A DNA stretch of 64,000 bases from Bretschneidera sinensis (Eukaryota; Streptophyta; Magnoliopsida; Brassicales; Akaniaceae), in the NCBI GenBank assembly GCA_023935145.1, contig CM043698.1, positions 33,575,001-33,639,000 of the forward strand, given 5' to 3'. The position numbers were made by a program, and so were the translations under genes. The notes under the pieces were generated by a model. The model was not told the origin of the DNA. It ran no database searches and worked only from the letters and a program-made list of their open reading frames with translations. How positions within the stretch are numbered: the stretch's first letter is position 1; every line of letters starts with the position of its first letter. Below, one piece after another: positions 49,816-61,261 of the stretch.

Positions 49816-52800
49816 TCAATCATGAGGTCCTCTATTAGCCAAATGTTGTAGTAAAGACTTCAACTCATCCATTTGGGATTGCATATTATTTATTTGATCA
49901 TCGTGTCTCACCGTTATTTGTTGAATTTGTTGTGCATGCTGTTGATTGTTTTCTTCTATTTGTGCTCTCAAACTATTTATCTCTTCAGCATAGCCTCCAT
50001 GGTATCCCATATCATTCCTTATTTGAGCTGAAAGTCCAAACACAGCAGAGGGTGTAACTCCAAAACCCTGACCTCGGAAACGACCGGAACTCTCTTCACC
50101 CATAAGTTCAGTGAAGACTTCATTTTGTATTGTTAAATTATTGCTAGCATCAGAGGATCCTGAAGCTGCAACAAGTTCAGCAACACGCGCTTCAGCTGTC
50201 ACCTACAATTAAGAAACAATAAAGATTAAACTCCGCCGAATATTTAGTAGCTAATAACAGCGCAATATACATAAAACAAAATGTGTTTATCATATTTTAT
50301 AGAAGAACGGGCAAAATTTCCATTATTTTTGCATAAAACCTCCTGCGAAAGAAAAACAAATATGCAATCCAAGCCGAATATTTAGTAGCTAATAACAGCG
50401 CAATATACATAAAACAAAATGTGTTTTAACATATTTTATAGAAAAACAGGCAGAATTTTTCCTACTTTTTCATAAAACCTCCTGCGAAAGAAAAACAAAT
50501 ATACAATCTAAGTTGAATATTTAGTAGCTAATAACAGTACAATATACATAAAATGTGTTTATCATATTTTATAGAAAAACGGGCAGAATTTTCCCTATTT
50601 TTTCATAAAACCTCTTGCGAAAGAAAAACAAATATACAATCCAAGCCGAATATTTAGTAGCTAATAACAGCGCAATATACATAAAATAAAATGTGTTTAT
50701 CATATTTTATAGAAAAATGGGCAAAATTTCCCCTATTTTTTCATAAAACCTCCTGCGAAAGAAAAACAAATATACAATCCAAGCCGAATATTTAGTAGCT
50801 AATAACAGCGCAATATACATAAAACAAAATGTGTTTATCATATTTTATAGAAAAAGGGGCAAAATTTCTCCTATTTTTTCATAAAACCTCCTGCGAAAGA
50901 AAAACAAATATATAATCCAAGTCGAATATTTAGTAGCTAATAACAGCGCAATATACATAAAACAAAATATGTTTATCATATTTTATAGAAAAACGGGCAG
51001 AATTTTCCCTATTTTTTCATAAAACCTCATGTGAAAGAAAAACAAATATACAATCCAAGCAATGTACCTAATTTAGACAAAATGTGTAAAGCAATAAAGT
51101 ATCATCTATGCTCGTAGGTGGTCACCACCATACAAAATCATCCCACTTTTATCAGCACAACTCCAAAAGTGTAACTAGGATATCATTTTTACCTTCAAAG
51201 CATAAAATCTTCACCATACATTCAGCTTCCTTTGTTTAGTACATAAAATCTTCACCATACATAAAATTTGTTTAGTACTAATCTAGTTCGAAAAAAAATG
51301 AAAAGCATGATCAAGTTCCCAACCTCACCTGCTGCCAATCAAACACATTTACTGATCTAAGATTCAGATCTATATCTAATTAGTAATTAAAGAAAGAACT
51401 ATTGATCATTAAGGTTATGCAGAAAATGGATCATATTTCAAATACAGCTCTAATATATTTGTCAGGATCACATTGCCCAACAAATTAATCCTAAAGGCAC
51501 AAGAACCAGACAGATGTATTCCTCTGGCACCAAGGGAGTACTACATGTGTACACAACAAAAGAACCATTTACAAAAATAAGAGAGCATGTCAATGAAGTC
51601 TATGAAGTCATCCTCATTTAAAAAATAATAATAACATCAAACTTTTGGGTCAAAAATATTTTATCACCCTTCTTTGATGAAAGCTATATATTTCTTAACT
51701 TAATTGAAGGCTCTCTTCTTTCTTTCATTCCACATCAAGTGAAAATATGAAGGAATAAAATTTTTTTAGGCTTTTCCTCTATTTTTAAAGATGCTCAACT
51801 TACCATAAATTGTCGTGATGCATCATCAATAAAAGTCTTATTCTTGTGTTTATGAGTTTCAGCAAAAAACTCTACGCGTCCAGGCTCATTCCCATGTGTC
51901 ATCTCTTACCATGTATGGAAAGAGATCAAATTGTGACAGTGACATCTTAAATGAAAGATTGGATTAATAAAGCAAATTAACTCACATATTCATCCCGTCG
52001 TTTAACAAAACTCTTTGAACCAGATGCGTGAGGACATTGTTGTCTTTCACGTGCCGCTGTCCCTATAGTCGAATATTTCTACACCAATAATAAACCAATT
52101 GAATAATCAGTCTTTAATAGAAAAATAGAAACAATGAGAATCCAAATGAACATTATTGTCTTAAAACAACCTCACTCTGGTCAGAGAACCAGTAGTTCAC
52201 CAGTTGCTTCCAATGGTCTTGATCTACGCTTTTTGGAACATCATTGCTCAAAACTTGTTGTTTCGTTTTGTTCCTAACGTAATCCCTTTTCATCACATAT
52301 CGGTAGTCTCTCCATTTTTTCCCTATCATCCTCAACAAAATGTTGTCTATCGCCTCAATCGTAGGGTGATGAAACTTCCTCTACCACACAGAAAGGAAAT
52401 CGATGTCAAATAAGCATTATTGGTGTTAGGAATTATGCATGTACAACACAACGAATAAACAAAAACAAAAAGAGAGATTGGAGGCAATCAGTGGTTATTA
52501 AGTTGTTATTTACCCGAATCAATATAACAAGGTCCTTCTTGTAGCTAGAAAGGACCTTCTTCCAATCCGTGTAATTAAGCGGACAAAGGTTCCCTCTCTT
52601 CGCTACCTTGCCCAACCAGCTACTTAACATTTGGCCACCTTTCTTAATAGGTTGATGACGTGCATTGAAGTGGACCACAATTTTTTCCCCACGTTCAAGG
52701 GACCACACTTGTGAGGTTCTCAAGACACGTGTCTGTTTCCTCACCCTCCCTTCAGAATCTATACATTGAAAACATAAATTATATAATTAGTATAACAATA

Positions 52801-52990
52801 TGGTATCAAACTAGTTATAGATAGAATGTATTCTAATACAGAAATTACCAATTATCTCGTATTGTTCACTATCATTGTGCTCACTTCCCGATGTTATTGG
52901 ATCGGTCTCAGAATCAGTTTGCGTGTCATGATCATCATCAAGGTGATAGTCATGCTCATGGTGAATATCTTTTGATGGTGTGAAGACTCA
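49816..52990 (-). pseudogene. TNPA-side CACTA gene (Transposase_24, Ptta/En/Spm family), several exons
   Basis: Exon-like pieces on the minus strand: an acidic region near 52985-52850 (DDDHDTQTDSETDPITSGS); 52744-52527 (KIVVHFNARHQPIKKGGQML, LSSWLGKVAKRG); about 52375-52178 (RMIGKKWRDYRYVMKRDYV, DHWKQLVNYWFSDQSE); about 52080-51985 (KYSTIGTAARERQQCPHASG, SKSFVKRRDEY); about 51910-51804 (EMTHGNEPGRVEFFAETHKH); and the C-terminal exon 50202-49816, which ends in a Gln-rich coiled coil. This order is that of Transposase_24 proteins, the DNA-binding partner of TNPD. Exon borders are approximate and I did not prove a single intact frame. The last intron contains the tandem array. Confidence 0.75.
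50232..51058. repeat. ~137-bp tandem array, about six copies, in the CACTA element
   Basis: A unit containing AATATTTAGTAGCTAATAAC, a run ACAAAATGTGTTTATCAT and CATAAAACCTCCTGCGAAAG recurs with starts near 50235, 50374, 50513, 50647, 50785 and 50923, spacing 133-140 bp. Copies differ by a few percent. It lies in the intron before the last exon of the Transposase_24 gene. It is too AT-rich and lacks spacers, so it is not CRISPR-like. Confidence 0.9.
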
Positions 52991-53468
52991 GCTGCATACT
53001 AGTTTGACATGTTATCTCTAACCGATGGAGGGATATTTTTTTACCTATACATCTTGCAATCTGTAGAGATAAAAACATTAAAATGATTATATCTCACACT
53101 ATCAAAAATACATTAAAAGTTAACAAGAATTAGAAGAACCACACCTGAAAGATAGGAATGGTCAAGGGGTCGCCGCAAATGCAGCAATCAATAACTTCTG
53201 AGTACCTGAGAAGTTATGAACAAATAAGTGATTCAAATTGGATTTAAAGAACAAACAATAATCAATAATACAACAAAAACAGAAATTTACGACAGTCTAA
53301 AGTAGCATTCCACAAACTGTACGCAAAAAAGTTCAGGACTCTTGTTAAGTGTGATACAAAGCAACAGTAACCCGATAGATTACAATAAAACCTTACAAAA
53401 CTCATTGACACACATGTCCATCACATAAATACATATCCAAATATAATTACATGGAAATGCACATAAGA

Positions 53469-56400
53469 TTAGTTTTTATCTTCGTCAATGTCCATCCTAC
53501 CCCAAGTTGAGATACAATCTAATTGATCGTCTACCACTACATTAGAAGGCATGCACTGATTGTAAGTGTCATCATCCTCTTCCTGCTTTTTTCCCCCCAT
53601 TTCATATAGGTCCCTTGGCTTCGTGATCACAACATGATACCATTCCTTCATTGTTGGGTCTTGCACATAAAACACTTGCTTCGCTTGAGATGAAAGTACG
53701 AACGAGTCATCCTTCAATAACTGACCAGTGTGTATTAACATATTCAAGTTCACAAGAATACAACCACTTGCATCTTTCTTTAAACCCCTGGGTGAATTAA
53801 TATCCACCCAATCACAACGGAACAACACAATCTTAAACGTCCCATAGTAATCCAGCTCAATGATATCGTTGAGCACACCATAATACATTTTATCATCCAC
53901 TTCAACCATCACTCCCAAATTTTGAGATCGTCTACACCTCTCACATTCCTTTGTGTGGAATTTAAAGCCGTTGATGTTGAATCCATTGAATCTCCTAATA
54001 ACATTATTCGGACCTCGAGCGAAGGCAATTAGTTCATCTGAATAATTGTTATCCACCATCCATGGCACCTAAACATTTTCCAACAATTAATATGAGACAA
54101 CAACATTCAATGTTTTATTTATAACACTTATAGAAATCGAAGACTCTTGTTATTATGTCTAACCTGCCTCATAAGCCATGAGGAAAATTTCTCAACCAAC
54201 CACTTTTGTTCGAGACTTTGTATTGGTCGATTGGAACGGTTGGTTAGCCTTTGAGCAGTCAAAAATGAGCTGCAATAATTGATGTTTTTATGTAACTGTT
54301 AGCCATCACAGTGCTAACAACAAGTAATAAAAACTCAATTTAAACACATGATATCATATTAAGTTCCTTTATTGATACTAACCTACGAAGGTCAGAAAAT
54401 TTATCATTATGGGGCAACACATAACGATGTGCTTGAGCCAATGACATGTCATCGAGCTCAACACTCACAATCTTTCCCATTATCCATCCACCAGAGGAAA
54501 ACATGTATTCATCCGAAAAATTTACAGTATCATTGTTCCTTTGGGGACAGTTGAATCTTGTATCTACACCTTTGAAGTATTGGGAGCAATATGTTAGACA
54601 CTCTTCCCCATTGTACCCTTCAGCAATTGACCCCTCGGGTTGACTTCTATTACGTACGTAAGATTTCATGCGCACTAAATACCTTGCGAAGCCAAAAAAT
54701 TAAAGATTAATTAAGTATCCAATATATAACCAAAAAAACAAAGTGCACAAAATAGCTTTGAACATCTAACCTCTCAACATGATACATCCACCTGTAGTGT
54801 ACGGGACCCCCAAGTCTAGCCTCAGAGGCTAAGTGAATGATAAGATGAACCATAATGGTAAAGAAACCCGGGGGGGAATATTTTCTCCAAATGGCAGAGT
54901 GTCAAAGTAACACGCGACACCAATAAGTCAAGCTCATGGGGATCAAGGGCTTTAGAGCATAAAGCTTTGAAAAATGATGATAACTTAGACACAACTGCTA
55001 GAACATGTCTAGGTAAAGATGCTCTTAAAGAAATCGGAAGGATTTCTTGCATCAATATATGACCGTCATGACTCTTTAAGTTTAACAGCTTACGATCCTT
55101 TAGGTTGACACATCTCGAGATGTTTGATGCATACCCATCAGGAACTTTAAGATTTGCCAAAACTGTCAAGAAATTCTGCTTCTCCTTCGTGGACATAGTG
55201 TAGCATGCTGGAGGCGAGTGATCTTTTCCATTAGGAAGAACAACTAATGGAGGTCTTTCCTAATACCAATTTCCTCGAGATTGCGGCGTGCCTTCTTATT
55301 ATCTTTAGTCTTACCATCTATATTCAATATTGTTCCAATCAAATTATCACATACATTCTTCTCTATATGCATCACATCTAAATTATGACGTAATAGATTG
55401 TCTTTCCAATATGGTAACTAAAAAAAAATGCTTCTTTTTTTCCACACCATATCTACAACTCCCTCATCCATGGGAATATCCTCATTATCAACATTTTCAA
55501 GAAAATCATCCACACCCTCAAAAAGGTTATCAACTTCATCCACTAGCACTTGCCCCGTAGAGGCACCAACATCATCTCTTGCCCTCTTCTTAGAAGGCTT
55601 CGAGGTTTTACCATAGCTATAGTTTCCACCCTCTAGTTGTCTTAAAACATCGTGCCCAGACGGTGGAACAGGAGCAGATCCCAACTCTATGGTGCCATCA
55701 AACTGATCCTTTTGAAAACGAAACTCATGGTTTTCTGCTAACCATCGACGATGACCCATATAGCAAAACTTTCCCCCGTGCTTTAACCATATAGAATGCG
55801 TAGATTCCCCACAACATGGACAAGCAACCCACCCCTTGGTGCTCCAACCAGATAAGTTTGCATAGGCTGGAAAATCATTAATGGTCCAAAGAAGAGAAGC
55901 GTGAAGCTTAAAGCTTTGATTTGTGGACACATCAAACGCATCAACACCATCCCATAATTGTTTCAACTCTTCAATTAGAGGCTGCAAAAAGATATCAATA
56001 TCATTATCGGGGCTTCTCTCACCAAGAATCACCATTGAAAGAATGAAGGATGTTTGCTTCATGCAAAGCCACGGTGGCAAGTTGTATGAGACCAAAAGAA
56101 CGGGCCATGTGCTATAGGTTGAACTTATTGTTCGAAAGGGATTGAACCCGTCACTAACTAAGCTAAGCCTAACACTCCGAGGATCACCTGCAAAATCGGG
56201 ATACAATCTATCCAATTCATTTCATGCTAATCCATCCGCAGGGTGTCTTAAAATCCCATCCTTTGTCCGATCTTTGTCATGCCATCTCATCAACGAAGCC
56301 GTTTTAGATGACACATATATCCTCTTCAATCTCGGTATTAGTGGAAAATAATGCAATACCTTAGCTGGCTTTTTCTTTTTCGATTGACCATCCATCTCAT

Positions 56401-57262
56401 TCAACTGATCCTCATCATCATCTGTGTTTTTGACCCACCGTGCCACGCCACACGCATGACAAAATTCATCATTCAAATGCTCACCCCAATACAGTGTGCA
56501 GTCATTACGACAAACATGAATCTTCTCATACCCAAGACCCAATCCTTTGATAATCTTCATGGCTTCATAATAATTTGATGGCAATGGTGCACACATCGGA
56601 AATGCCATGTTGATAAACTCAAGCAACATAGTCAGAGATTTTCCAGACCACCCATTCAAACATTTGAGGTGTAGTAAATATAACATGAAACTTAACTTTG
56701 TGAAATTCTGACAACCCGGATAAAGTTCATTATCGTAATCTTTCATCAAGTTGCGATACTGAGTCATCTCATCAATAGCAGAACGAACTGGATGTTCGAC
56801 GTCTGAAGGATCACCACAATTATTGAACTCAAACCCACAATGAGCCTGTTGCTCTTCACCATGCTTATTTGAAGATCCCACTTCGATTCCTAAACTTAAC
56901 GGTTCATTGTTTGAGTTTTCACAAATAACCTGGAAGGCACCTCGGAGCAAACCCAACACGTCATCTCGTCCCATGAAGCCACCTGGAACACTAGTGGGTT
57001 GTGAACTAGTGTGAGGGTGGTCTATACGAGAGACTTTTTCCCCATAAAAAACCCACTCGGTGTAGCCGGGACTAAACCCATTATACAATAGATGCTCCTG
57101 AACAATTTCTGGTTCGAATGAATAACAATTACCACATATCCTACATGGACAAACAATACTACCACGAGCACAGGCTTTCTGACATGCAAATCTAATGAAG
57201 TTTGCAACACCATCCATATAGGCTTTACTCGACCTCGGTTTATCTATCCAACTTTTATCCAT
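53469..57262 (-). pseudogene. CACTA transposase TNPD (Transposase_21/TNP2), disrupted
   Basis: Starts MDKSWIDKPRSSKAYMDGVA, the transposase-associated N-terminal domain with Cys residues in IVCPCRICGNCYSF; then the DDE-type Transposase_21 region (LYPDFAGDPRSVRLSLVSDG, LPPWLCMKQTSFILSMVI, WVACPCCGESTHSIWLKHGG), the DUF4218 region (ARLGGPVHYRWMYHVER) and DUF4216 (YYGTFKIVLFRCDWVD) in the last exon 54068-53469. Lesions: TGA at 56222-56224 in place of a Trp codon; TAG ending the frame at 55418 in place of a Gln codon; a frameshift near 55265; another in the C7 run near 54873. No active enzyme can come from this copy. Confidence 0.88.
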
Positions 57263-58443
57263 TTTTAGATGATGCCAATAGACTTTCCTAAAACAATGTT
57301 AATCAAGTCAATATTGTAATATATAAAATAAAAGAATGCATAATCACAAACTTTGATTGGTAAGTGGATGAACTGAAATTGATACAAACTCATGTTGGCA
57401 ATTGGTCTCACCAAATAATTAATATTAATAATTATTACAGTCTTAATATAAATTAGTAACATAAAAATTATTGAAATAATAATAGTAATATTATAATAAT
57501 AATAATAATATAAGTATTTATAATAATTGTATGATTTTATAGTAATTTATTATAAATAATAATTATTATTACTATTATTAACATCTAATTATTACTAATC
57601 TTCAAAATTATTTTAATAATTTATTAAAATATTAACATAATAGTTTTATTTAAATAATACTACATATTATTACTAAATATGTAATTGTATAATTATTATA
57701 TCATGTTATGCCAAAAACATATGCACATAATAGATTGTCTTTCATGCAAGCTCTACATGATAGGGTGTCAGGCCAGAGAGAGCAAATTCAGCCAAGAAAA
57801 ATATATATCTACACTGTGCTTTAGTTAGAACAATCAATTATTTTCTCTATATTCACAGGTACTAAAATGGATAACCCTCTGTTTTATAAACTAGCTTTTT
57901 ATATAGGTAAATAGAATATATTTGTTCTTAAATGAATATCTAATAATACTAACTAGAACATCCTGTTATATGGAAATTGTAAAATCTCAAAGTTTTGGTC
58001 CACGAAGGAAGACAGGAAGGGTTACATAACTAATGTTATGGTAATACTTATTTTCATATCTCAGATAATAATAGGTTAAGTTTGTCAATATACACTATAA
58101 GATACCTAGGATCATGGTTAGCCTCAACTTTCGAGGTAGCTGCAAAAGGGAAAATAAACTCTGCATAGAATAATAATATAATTGGCATTTGAACAGCAAG
58201 ATGAACATAGTAATATGTTCAAAATTCAAACTCATAATCTAAGTTAAATTAAAATTATTAACTTGATTTATCAAAAAGTTAAACCAAAATTATTAAAAAC
58301 TAAAAGTAAATGAATTCAAAAGCAGCGATCAGAGGAATAATGCATCAAATCTGGCATTATTGTTGGTTTCCTTAATCTGTCATTATCAAGAGGCAGACTT
58401 TGTTTTATTTATTGAGAATATACTACCACTGAAGGAAGCTCAC

Positions 58444-58567
58444 CTTGGCAGTCAAGTTTGATACGGCTATATGGAACTTTTCTTTGGTTTTTGTACCAGC
58501 AACCTGTCCAGCTTTTGCAACCTTACTGAAAGCACCGTTAAGCCATGCTGCTCCAGTAGTCACATAC
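58444..58567 (-). pseudogene. Captured exon of a BPA1-like RRM protein gene inside the CACTA element
   Basis: A single open exon with proper AG acceptor and GT donor (GTGAGC), encoding RYVTTGAAWLNGAFSKVAKA followed by GQVAGTKTKEKFHIAVSNLT and AK. This block matches, from family knowledge, the C-terminal helical region of plant RRM proteins related to ACD11-binding partner BPA1. No neighbouring exons of that gene are recognisable nearby. It is on the same strand as the transposase genes. Confidence 0.6.
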
Positions 58568-59539
58568 CTATTCAGAAACCAAAACAGAGTTCATCAATCA
58601 ACATTCTCCTTCCCTTCTATAACAGAAATGAACTTGTGACAAATTACCTACGACAAAGCTGAAGAGAATATCTTCCATATATAACACAAACAATCATCAA
58701 ATAAGTAAACAGCCAGCTAAAATTAGTGAGATGAAGAAGGCTGCACAAAGAGAACATATACTCAAGATATTCAAGAATTAAGATCAATTTTCCGTAATAG
58801 ACAATAATTGAAAGAAAAACTAGAAGGGCAGAAACTGAGCCTCAAATTCCAGACCGCAACTCATCGAGTCTGATTAAAAAATTACTTGTAAAATTATACT
58901 ACTTAAAAAAGATTAGTTCAACCTAGGTAATGGACCTCACTAGGTCCAAATAGGAGCTGAAAGTACATTGTGGATATTTTGATTTCAAAGGATATTTTAT
59001 ATAGCTTCTTGTAAAAGCAATTTAAAAGCATAGCCATCCTTTCCCCAAATAGTATTCTTAAAGATTGGCACTGATAAGAAAACTATTCTTAGAGATAGGC
59101 CACCAAGCAAAGAAATCCTTTTAACCAGAATGTTTCTCAGATCTTGCAGAATCTATACAGACACTGAATCAACATAGCTGTTCTGAATCATACTAACTAT
59201 TCTGAACAATTGAAACTTCTTAGCAAGCTACGACACGTCAGAAGTGATTTTTTTATAAGCATAAAAGCTCATGAGAATAATAATTAAACTACCAGAACTA
59301 AAATAGTGAATAATCAACAGTAGTTACTTTATCACAAAAATTAGGAACAACAAATACTTTCATTAATCAAAAAGTAAATAGCTCATGAAGAAAATCATTT
59401 TCCATATGCATTGCATAGAGCTCCTGATGAGAAGAATTCCCAAACCTAAATCAACATATTCTAGACCTACATCATAAACATGGAAAATCAAAAAATGGCT
59501 CACTTATGTCTCAATATAGTTAGTACACATAATATAATT

Positions 59540-59710
59540 TGAAATTCCCACTTCTTGATCCTCCCGTTGATGGACAACATTCGAGAAATTGCCAGACAAA
59601 TCAGAGTAAATCGAAAGAACCTTCAAGATATTGTCGTTGATCTCGCGAATCAAGGCCACGTTCTTGGCTAGATGGTTGGGGATCCCAAGGCACTATCAGG
59701 AGCAGAAGTG
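59540..59710 (-). pseudogene. Captured fragment resembling an ELF4-like (EARLY FLOWERING 4) gene
   Basis: The minus strand reads NHLAKNVALIREINDNILKV then LSIYSDLSGNFSNVVHQRED. The pattern of Asn-Leu-(A/S)-(K/R)-Asn-Val-(A/G)-Leu-Ile-Arg-Glu, then Ile-Tyr-(S/A)-Asp-Leu-Ser, is the core helix of DUF1313/ELF4 proteins. The expected N-terminal helix is not readable upstream: stops and an unrelated frame occur there. A fragment without promoter or full domain. Confidence 0.6.
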
Positions 59711-60104
59711 CTTTAGCTGTGCGACAATACTGTCTGCTTTGGATCGAACAATTGAAGCCCATTAGCTTGCAAGAATGAGAAGGGCGGATGATAGGGTGGA
59801 AAACAATGGCTTACCAGAGATAAAAGTGGTTGCGCACTGTCGGGGTAGTGATTTCACCTTCTTCACGTAACCCAAAGGTGGCACAGTACAACAGTTTGAA
59901 TGGCAACTTACTTGAAAATAGAGAGAGAATGGGTGAACGGCACAGCTATGTGCGTGGAGGGGTTCACGGCGGCTAGGGTGAACCATGTCGGTGATGGCTA
60001 TGTATCCCGACCTGTAAGGGAAACGGCGCGGGGGAGAAGGGAGCGGCAAAAAAAATGTAGGGGAAAAAATATCGCGGCAAGGGTTTTATGTGTAATTTTT
60101 TGCA

Positions 60105-60370
60105 TATGCCGACGCTTTGAAGGGTCAGAATATGCTCCTCTGCATATACCAGCAAAGCGCCGGTATATGCTGCATATTCCGGCGTTTCAAAGCGCCGGTA
60201 TATTGCGGCGCTTTAAAGCGTCGCTATGTGTATTAAGAGTCACATATAACGACGCTTTGAAGCGCTGTTATATGTTCTTTGAATATTGCGGCGCTTCAAG
60301 AAAGAGCCACAAAAGAAGCGCCAGCGGGTATTATATTGCGGTGTTTTTGTAAAGCGCCGGTAAATGTCAA
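60105..60370. repeat. CACTA right subterminal repeats
   Basis: Inverted and direct copies of the same motif family as at 49320-49575 (AAAGCGCCGGTATAT, GGCGCTTTAAAGCG, GACGCTTTGAAGCG). Dyad-symmetric pairs are frequent, so an open frame across this stretch (59900-60352) is a by-product. Confidence 0.85.
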
Positions 60371-61261
60371 TTATCTTGTAGTGTTTGATGGTGTTATGAA
60401 AGTAATTCAGGAAGGTCCTTATATTGTGTATGGTAGGCATCTAATTTTAAAAACAATGCCTCAGTTTTTTCAATTCGAAAATGAAGAGATCAGTACCATT
60501 CCTGTGTGGATTCAGTTGAAAAACCTCCCCCTGAAGTTATGGTATGCTAATATCCTTAGTAAAATAGGATCCAAGCTAGGAAAACCTTTGTATGCTGATA
60601 AGTTAACTGCCACCAAGGAAAGGATATCCTATGCTAGATTACTTATGGAAATTGATGTTGCTAAGGATATTAAATTCTCTGTTACTGTTAATCTCCCTGG
60701 TGGAAAATCCTTGGAGCAAAGCATTGCCTATGAAAACTTACCCAAATTTTGTAAGGTCTGTAAAGTGTTAGGGCACTCTGTCCACTCTTGTAGATCAAAT
60801 TTAAAGGCTGCCCAAAGCTTGAAAGGAGTAGAGGAACCTGTGCAGGGAGATAGGCATGCTTCTGTACAGAATAGGGAGAGGAGAAGTGATACCAGGAATT
60901 TATCCAAAAGCCTTGTGAATTCTGGGGCTGGTCACAGCCCAGACCTTGGAGCCCCCCCTTTATCTATGTCTAGGATTCATAAAGCTCCTTCCCAGTAGGA
61001 GAAGCCTCAGATAAAGGAGAAGGAAACTAATAATGGGAACTTGGAAGTAAGCAGGCCAGGGAAATCCTCCATTAATCAAGTCAAGCCTTCTGAAATCAGT
61101 TCAAAATAGTCTGGCATGATGCAAACTCATAGCAGTCAACTCGAGAAAGAGGATGCCTGGATGGAGGGATTCCAGAAAGTAATAAAGAAGAAGAGACCTA
61201 AGAGCTCAGGGACAATTGCAATAAAAGAAAGGAGGAGGGGGGTTGGCCCTCACTCTGTTAA

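Larger units (their letters stand above)
49311..60383 (-). mobile_element. CACTA (En/Spm) DNA transposon, 11.07 kb, inserted in LINE ORF1
   Basis: The left end reads CACTGCAAGATAAATTGTC and the right end, inverted, CACTACAAGATAATTGAC: CACTA-type terminal inverted repeats. Flanking triplets are TCT and TTT, so the usual 3-bp target duplication is imperfect. Both ends carry clustered GC-rich subterminal repeats. Inside, on the minus strand, are TNPD-type (53469-57262) and TNPA/Transposase_24-type (49816-52990) genes, a tandem array and host gene fragments (58444-59710). TNPD is broken at several places, so the element is not autonomous as it stands. Confidence 0.93.

Noticed and set aside
50232..51058. 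Regularly spaced repeats as a CRISPR-like array
   Set aside because: The units are contiguous tandem copies with no unique spacers, in a plant CACTA element.
53469..57262. An intact autonomous CACTA transposase
   Set aside because: Two nonsense codons and at least two frameshifts interrupt it.
59900..60352. 150-residue open frame
   Set aside because: It runs through the palindromic GC-rich subterminal repeats of the CACTA element; openness follows from repeat composition.
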